Shown here piece after piece: positions 13,784 through 19,725 of a stretch of 19,725 nucleotides of DNA. Origin of the DNA: Clostridia bacterium (GTDB lineage Bacteria; Bacillota_E; RBS10-35; JAJYVN01); NCBI GenBank assembly GCA_027335515.1, contig DAHWHT010000112.1, positions 1 through 19,725 on the forward strand, in the 5' to 3' direction. Under the pieces are notes generated by a model that worked only from the letters and a program-made list of their open reading frames with translations, did not search any database and had not been told where the DNA came from. Position 1 is the first letter of the stretch; each line of letters begins with the position of its first letter. The position numbers were made by a program, and so were the translations under genes.

Positions 13784-15667
13784 ATGCGTACGAGCGCGTC
13801 CGGTTCGTCCCGATGGGGGCGTGGGGAGGCAGCCGAGCCGGGGGGGACCGCGCTGGCCGCGGCCTTGCCGGCCCGATCCGACCTGGATCCGGGCGACCTG
13901 TGGCGGTTGGAGGACATCTACCCGGACGACGCGGCCTGGGAACGCGACTTTGGTGCGCTGCAGCCGCAGGTGGGTGCGGGATCCGCATACCGCGGCCGTC
14001 TGGGCGCATCCGCCGCCGTCCTGTTGGAGGCCCTGCGCCTGCGCGAACAGCAGTCCCAGGTGCTGGAGCGGTTGTTTGCCTACGCGCACATGCGCAGCGA
14101 CGAGGATACCCGGCGTTCGATTTACCAGGCGATGCAGGGACGGATCGCCAGCCTGGCGACCCTGATCGAGGGTGCCTGGGCGTACTTCGAACCCGAGCTG
14201 CTGGCCCTGCCGGAAGCCATGCTGCGCGGGTGGATCGCCCAGCCGCCGTCCGACGCGGCCGGCCTTGCGGTGTATCGCCACCGCCTGGACGATCTGTTGC
14301 GCACCAAGCCGCACGTCCTGAGCGCGCCGGAGGAGGAACTGCTGGCCCGGGCGGGGGACGTGGCCCGCGCGCCGGACGTGGTTTTCGGGATGCTCAACGA
14401 GGCCGACCTGAAGTTTCCCGAGGTGCACGATGAGCAGGGGCGGTTGGTCGAACTGACCAAGGGCCGCTACATCCGCCTGCTGGAGAGCCGGGAGCGGGCG
14501 GTGCGCGAGGAGGCGTTTCGTACCCTGTATGCGGCGTACGGCCGTCAGCGCAACACGCTGGGCGCACTGCTGGGCTCGGCCGTGCAGCGCGACTGGTTTT
14601 ACGCCCAGGCGCGGCGGTATGGATCCTGCCTGGAGATGGCCCTGGATGCCGACAACATCCCGGTGGCGGTCTATCGCAGCCTGATCGAGGCCGTTCGCGG
14701 CCGCCTGCCCGAGTTGCACCGCTACCTGCGGCTGCGCCGGCGCGTGCTGGGTGTGGAGCGGTTGCACATGTATGATCTGTACGTGCCGCTGGTGGAGGAG
14801 CCGCGCAGCGCGATCCCGTTCCGCGAGGCGCTGGACCTGGTGGCCGCCGGCATCGCCCCCCTCGGAGAGGACTATGTGGCGCGCTACCGCCGCGGCACCT
14901 CGGGGGGCTGGGTCGATGTGTTCGAAAACCAGGGCAAGCGCGGGGGCGCGTATTCATACGGCGTGTATGGGGTCCATCCGTTTGTGCTGATGAACTACCA
15001 GGGAAGTTTCGACCATGTCTTCACCCTGGCGCATGAGTTCGGCCACGCCCTGCACAGCGACCTGACCCAGGCCGCCCAGCCGTACACCTACGCCAACTAC
15101 TCCATCTTTGCGGCCGAGGTGGCCAGCACGGTCAACGAGGCACTCCTGATGGGCGACCTGCTGGAGCGCGCCACGGATCCGCGGGAGCGGGCCTATCTGA
15201 TCAACCATCATCTGGAGGGTTTTCGCACGACCCTGATCCGCCAGGTGATGTTTGCCGAGTTCGAGCTGCGCATTCACGAGCAGGTGGAACGCGGCGAGTC
15301 CCTGACGGCGGATGGGCTGTCGGAGGTATACCGGGCCCTCAACGCCGATTACTACGGACCCGAGGTGGAACTCGACGCGGAGATCGACTTGGAGTGGGCG
15401 CGCATCCCCCACTTTTACCGCGCGTTTTACGTGTACAAGTACGCGACGGGTTTCTCCGCCGCGCAGGCGCTGGCCGAGGCGGTGCGCGGCGAGGGGGCCC
15501 CGGCGCGGGAGCGCTACCTGGACTTCCTGCGCTCCGGTTCGCACGGCTACCCGGTGGATCTGTTGCGTCGCGCGGGGGTGGATCTGGCCACGCCGGTGCC
15601 GGTGGCGGCCGCACTGGATGTGTTCGCCCGTTTGGTCGGAGAGCTTGAGGGCCTGATCGGGTCCTGA
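13784..15667 (+). CDS. pepF: Oligoendopeptidase F, M3 family zinc metallopeptidase
   Basis: A 627-residue cytoplasmic peptidase of normal PepF length. The N-terminal helical domain has DLWRLEDIYPDDAAWERDF, the typical PepF opening. The catalytic domain contains TLAHEFGHALHSDL, with zinc ligands His417 and His421 and catalytic Glu418, plus a third ligand Glu445 in IFAAEVASTVNEALL. GGAYSYGVYGVHPFVLMNYQ upstream and WARIPHFYRAFYVYKYATGF downstream are characteristic substrate-site segments. It degrades oligopeptides of moderate length. ATG 13784 follows GGGAG (13771-13775) by 8 nt; a TTG at 13763 lies before that ribosome site and is rejected. No signal peptide is seen. The hemQ gene follows after 41 bp in the same direction. 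Confidence 0.95.
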   Translation: MRTSASGSSRWGRGEAAEPGGTALAAALPARSDLDPGDLWRLEDIYPDDAAWERDFGALQPQVGAGSAYRGRLGASAAVLLEALRLREQQSQVLERLFAYAHMRSDEDTRRSIYQAMQGRIASLATLIEGAWAYFEPELLALPEAMLRGWIAQPPSDAAGLAVYRHRLDDLLRTKPHVLSAPEEELLARAGDVARAPDVVFGMLNEADLKFPEVHDEQGRLVELTKGRYIRLLESRERAVREEAFRTLYAAYGRQRNTLGALLGSAVQRDWFYAQARRYGSCLEMALDADNIPVAVYRSLIEAVRGRLPELHRYLRLRRRVLGVERLHMYDLYVPLVEEPRSAIPFREALDLVAAGIAPLGEDYVARYRRGTSGGWVDVFENQGKRGGAYSYGVYGVHPFVLMNYQGSFDHVFTLAHEFGHALHSDLTQAAQPYTYANYSIFAAEVASTVNEALLMGDLLERATDPRERAYLINHHLEGFRTTLIRQVMFAEFELRIHEQVERGESLTADGLSEVYRALNADYYGPEVELDAEIDLEWARIPHFYRAFYVYKYATGFSAAQALAEAVRGEGAPARERYLDFLRSGSHGYPVDLLRRAGVDLATPVPVAAALDVFARLVGELEGLIGS

Positions 15668-15692
15668 GCGGCCGGCGGTTTCGCGCGATGGA

Positions 15693-15699
15693 AGGAGGA
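15693..15699 (+). promoter_or_regulatory. Ribosome binding site deciding the hemQ start
   Basis: GGAGGAG-type sequence lies 9 nt before GTG 15709 but downstream of ATG 15688, so translation should start at the GTG. Confidence 0.65.
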
Positions 15700-15708
15700 G
15701 CGAGGCCC

Positions 15709-16398
15709 GTGGCGCAGGTCGATGCGTCCGCGGTCCCGGAGACGCAGTTCAGCCACACCCTCGTGTACCGGCGCACCGAGCGTTGGACCGAGGTGGGTCC
15801 GCTGGCCACGGTGGCGACCGAGATTGGGGACGCCCTGGCGGGGGTCCCGGAGGCGACCGTGCGCGGCATCTACAGCACGGCGGGCCTGCGGCCGGACGCC
15901 GACATCGCCTTTTGGCTTCTGGCGCCGGATGTGCCGAGCGTGCAGCGGGTGGCGGCCGCCTTGCGGCGCACCCGCTTCGGACGTGCCTGCGAGCTTTCCT
16001 ACGCCTTTTTGGGTGTGGCCCACAAGCCGGAGTATGTGGGGGACCACTACGCCAGTTTTCAACTCGGCAAACCGCCGCTGGCATACCTTTGCCTGTATCC
16101 CTTCGTGCGCACGCCTGACTGGTACCTCCTGCCCTACGAGGAGCGGGCGCGCATCCTGCGTGAGCACGGGGGCATGGGGCGCGAGTTCCCCGAGGTTCAG
16201 ACGAACAACGTGCAGGCGTTCGGGTTGGGTGATTGGGAGTGGCTGCTGGCCTTCGAGTGTGACCGGCCGGAGCGCTTCACCGCCCTGATCCGCCGGCTGC
16301 GCGAGGCGGAGGCCCGCCGCTGGACGAAGGAAGAAGTTCCGTTCATCCTCGGCCGTCGCGTGGAGCGGGTGGAGGAGGCCCTGGCGGAACTGGGGTAG
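15709..16398 (+). CDS. hemQ: Coproheme decarboxylase HemQ (ChdC), chlorite-dismutase fold
   Basis: A 229-residue protein of the chlorite dismutase superfamily. In Gram-positive and some archaeal lineages it converts coproheme to heme b, the last step of the coproporphyrin-dependent heme pathway. Visible landmarks are FSHTLVYRRTERW at the N-terminus, YAFLGVAHKPEYVGDHYASF, LCLYPFVRTPDWYLLPYEER with the probable radical-forming Tyr130, REHGGMGREFPEVQTNN with the proximal heme ligand His153, GLGDWEWLLAFECDRPERF and EARRWTKEEVPFILGRRV. The compact YPFVRTPDWYLLP form resembles actinobacterial-type HemQ more than the longer Firmicutes form. GTG 15709 is chosen for its ribosome site. It lies 6 bp before the next gene, so they are likely co-transcribed. 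Confidence 0.94.
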   Translation: MAQVDASAVPETQFSHTLVYRRTERWTEVGPLATVATEIGDALAGVPEATVRGIYSTAGLRPDADIAFWLLAPDVPSVQRVAAALRRTRFGRACELSYAFLGVAHKPEYVGDHYASFQLGKPPLAYLCLYPFVRTPDWYLLPYEERARILREHGGMGREFPEVQTNNVQAFGLGDWEWLLAFECDRPERFTALIRRLREAEARRWTKEEVPFILGRRVERVEEALAELG

Positions 16399-16404
16399 GG
16401 CGCG

Positions 16405-16941
16405 ATGGCGGGCCTGGGATGGCTGCGGTTTGCGGGTGCGACCGGCCCTCTGGGGCCGGCCGCGCTCTTTGGGCTCCTTGTGGGGCACGGCCTGCTGCTG
16501 CCGCTGCCCGCGACGGCTCTGACCGTGTTCGCCGGCGCGGCGTTCGGCCCGGTGGCCGGGTGCGTCCTGTGCGTGGCCGGTAACGTCGTCGGCGCCGCCT
16601 TGGCCTGGGCGGTGGCGCGGCGGTTGGGCCCGGGTCTGCGCTCCCGCCTGCCGGCCGCGTGGCGGACGCGGCTTGCCGCCGGGATCCAGGACCGGGCCTT
16701 TGGGACGGTATTGGTCGCCCGGCTCGTGCCCTGGCTGCCGCTGGCACCCGTCAGTTGGCTGTGTGGGGCGCTGGACGTGCCGTTTGTGCCCTACCTCGCG
16801 GCGACCGCCCTTGGGGTGCTGCCGGAGACCGCGGCACTGGCGTGGTTGGGCTCCAGCGTCGGTGGGGTCGCCCTGGGAGGGGTGGTGGCCGTCGGCCTGG
16901 CGTGGTGGCTGTGGCGGCGGTCGCGCCGCGCACCCCGCTGA
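16405..16941 (+). CDS. Small VTT (TVP38/DedA-like) membrane protein
   Basis: A 178-residue integral membrane protein with about five hydrophobic segments. The family pattern is FAGAAFGPVAGCVLCVAGNV (compare F-x-G-x-x-F-G-x-x-x-G) followed by GAALAWAVARRLG. The second half carries RLVPWLPLAPVSWLCGAL and VPYLAATALGVLPETAAL (compare R-x-x-P-x-x-P...N/S...G and Y-x-x-x-T-x-x-G-x-x-P). VTT-domain proteins include lipid carrier flippases and TMEM64-like proteins, but the substrate here cannot be predicted. It starts 6 bp after hemQ; a GGGGTAGGG stretch overlapping the hemQ stop can serve as ribosome site. The fused ABC transporter gene follows 35 bp later. Confidence 0.82.
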   Translation: MAGLGWLRFAGATGPLGPAALFGLLVGHGLLLPLPATALTVFAGAAFGPVAGCVLCVAGNVVGAALAWAVARRLGPGLRSRLPAAWRTRLAAGIQDRAFGTVLVARLVPWLPLAPVSWLCGALDVPFVPYLAATALGVLPETAALAWLGSSVGGVALGGVVAVGLAWWLWRRSRRAPR

Positions 16942-16976
16942 CACGACCACGGGGGGCCGGCGGTCCCAGGGAGGGG

Positions 16977-18812
<1,836 letters not shown>

Positions 18813-18832
18813 TCCGTGGGTGCCATCCGTGT

Positions 18833-19725
18833 TCAGCGCGCCAGCGACAGCAGCCCGAGCGCGATGAGGTTGCCCGCCACCACCGCCGCCGCGGCCCCCG
18901 CGGCACCCGTGCGGCGGCGGGCCCAGCCCAACCACAGGCCGAGGAGGACCGCGAGTCCGACCGGGGGCACCGGGGTGTGGGCCACTGGACCGCTGAGGGC
19001 GAAGACCAGCGCGGGCCAGAGCGCCGCCTGCCACGGCGGCAGGAGGTCGTCCAGGCGGGTTTGCAAGAGTCCGAAACAGAGGCCCACCAGGGCGGCGGGT
19101 AGCAGCAGGCCGTCCACCAGTATCAGGGGGACCAAGGCGTGGGCCTGCCGCAGGGCGGCCGCCAGTCCACGGGCCGGAGCCGCGCCGGCCCACGACAGCA
19201 GCGCGGCGCCCACGGTGAAGAGGCCAAGCTGGAGCAGGGGCGGGCGCGGCAGGACCAGTTCCAGCGGGTGCAGCAGTCGCGAACGAAGGGCCAGCACCAG
19301 GGCGCCGCCGGCGGCCCCCAGGGACGCCACCAGTCCGAGGGTGGCCAGGCCGGGCGAAACGGCCGCCGGTCGCAGCCAGAGGGTGCCGGTCTGCCGCCCT
19401 CCCAGTGCCAGCAGGGCCAGGCTGCCGCTGGCAATCCCCGCATACCCATACAGTGCGACCAGCCGCAGCGCCTGGGTGCGCGCCGGTGCGGTGCGGATGG
19501 CGCTGATCGCTCCCGCCCCCGGCTCCGCCGACGGGTGCCTGAGGGCGTGCCAGGCTGCACGAAGGTCCGGGACGGCAAGCCACGACGGCCGGGCGGGGAG
19601 GCGCAGGCGCGGCGGAAGCCACCGCCTACGGTGCCGGCCACGCCGCGGGCCCAGCGATGGTTGCGGTGCAGGGGCCCCGGCGCCCTTGCGTCGGCGGGCC
19701 GCCGGCGCGCGCTGGGGGGCGGCGT
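18833..19725 (-). CDS. Multi-spanning membrane protein with a degenerate CPBP-like region (5' end outside window)
   Basis: The minus-strand frame from the TGA at 18833 is open to the window edge: 296 residues with no ATG, GTG or TTG between 19331 and the end, so the gene starts further right or at GTG 19330. The N-terminal visible part is Arg/Pro-rich, then RPSWLAVPDLRAAWHALRHP and LRLVALYGYAGIASGSLALL begin a series of about seven hydrophobic segments. The last 100 residues resemble the CPBP (Abi) fold: GLCFGLLQTRL, WQAALWPALVFALSG, VGLAVLLGLWLGWARRRTGA and VVAGNLIALGLL parallel FRG-L-x-x-x-L, A-L-x-F-A-x-x-H, G-x-x-L-G-x-x-Y-x-x-T-G and H-x-x-x-N-x-x. The glutamate pair and both histidines are absent, so protease activity is unlikely. 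It converges with the ABC gene, 20 bp apart. Confidence 0.66.
   Translation of the reverse strand, partial: AAPQRAPAARRRKGAGAPAPQPSLGPRRGRHRRRWLPPRLRLPARPSWLAVPDLRAAWHALRHPSAEPGAGAISAIRTAPARTQALRLVALYGYAGIASGSLALLALGGRQTGTLWLRPAAVSPGLATLGLVASLGAAGGALVLALRSRLLHPLELVLPRPPLLQLGLFTVGAALLSWAGAAPARGLAAALRQAHALVPLILVDGLLLPAALVGLCFGLLQTRLDDLLPPWQAALWPALVFALSGPVAHTPVPPVGLAVLLGLWLGWARRRTGAAGAAAAVVAGNLIALGLLSLAR

Noticed and set aside
15709..16398. Reading the HemQ gene as a true chlorite dismutase
   Set aside because: The Tyr-containing YPFV segment and EHG-GR motif fit coproheme decarboxylases; there is no perchlorate or chlorate gene context.

Overview
The window is very GC-rich chromosomal DNA, with many GTG and TTG starts and strong GGAGG-type ribosome binding sites. 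Three putative lipoproteins, an HxlR regulator, a PhoP/PhoR-type two-component pair and a HemQ-type coproheme decarboxylase together suggest a Gram-positive (monoderm) bacterium. My guess is a high-GC Firmicutes lineage (Thermaerobacter or Sulfobacillus-like) or an actinobacterium-like relative. The lineage is inferred; no rRNA is present to settle it.

Left end (1-810): the tail of a MazE-type antitoxin is followed by a mazF toxin gene broken by a perfect 8-bp tandem duplication (205-220). A short fragment resembling the C-terminal tail of Rpn-type nuclease/transposase proteins comes next. This is a decayed accessory patch.

811-2871: two divergent lipoprotein genes share about 160 bp. One carries a beta-sandwich domain like those found next to glycoside hydrolases. 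The other is a clan-A (TIM-barrel) glycoside-hydrolase-like protein with both candidate catalytic glutamates. They look like a surface saccharide-related pair.

2911-6629, all on the minus strand: an HD-GYP protein (probable c-di-GMP phosphodiesterase), a TPR-type helical repeat protein and an unrecognised lipoprotein.

6687-12717: an HxlR regulator is divergent from a run that begins with a small CDGSH iron-sulfur protein. It continues with pstC, pstA, pstB, phoU, a PhoP/PhoB-type response regulator and a PhoR-type kinase. Many junctions overlap, so this looks like one phosphate uptake and sensing operon, closed by a strong GC hairpin just after phoR. No pstS is in the window, and PstB has arginine where the Q-loop glutamine is expected.

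12890-18812: a sugar-phosphate-isomerase-like TIM barrel, an oligoendopeptidase F (possible extended -10 promoter upstream), HemQ, a small VTT/DedA-like membrane protein and a fused permease-ATPase of the molybdate/tungstate/sulfate ABC type. No binding-protein gene accompanies the fusion.

18833-end, minus strand: a multi-spanning membrane protein whose frame stays open to the window edge. Its C-terminal half resembles the CPBP (Abi) fold without the usual catalytic residues.

I saw no rRNA, tRNA, CRISPR array, intact insertion sequence or replication origin. The most unusual observations are the duplication-inactivated mazF, the altered PstB Q-loop, the CDGSH gene leading a pst operon that lacks pstS, and the single-chain ABC transporter.
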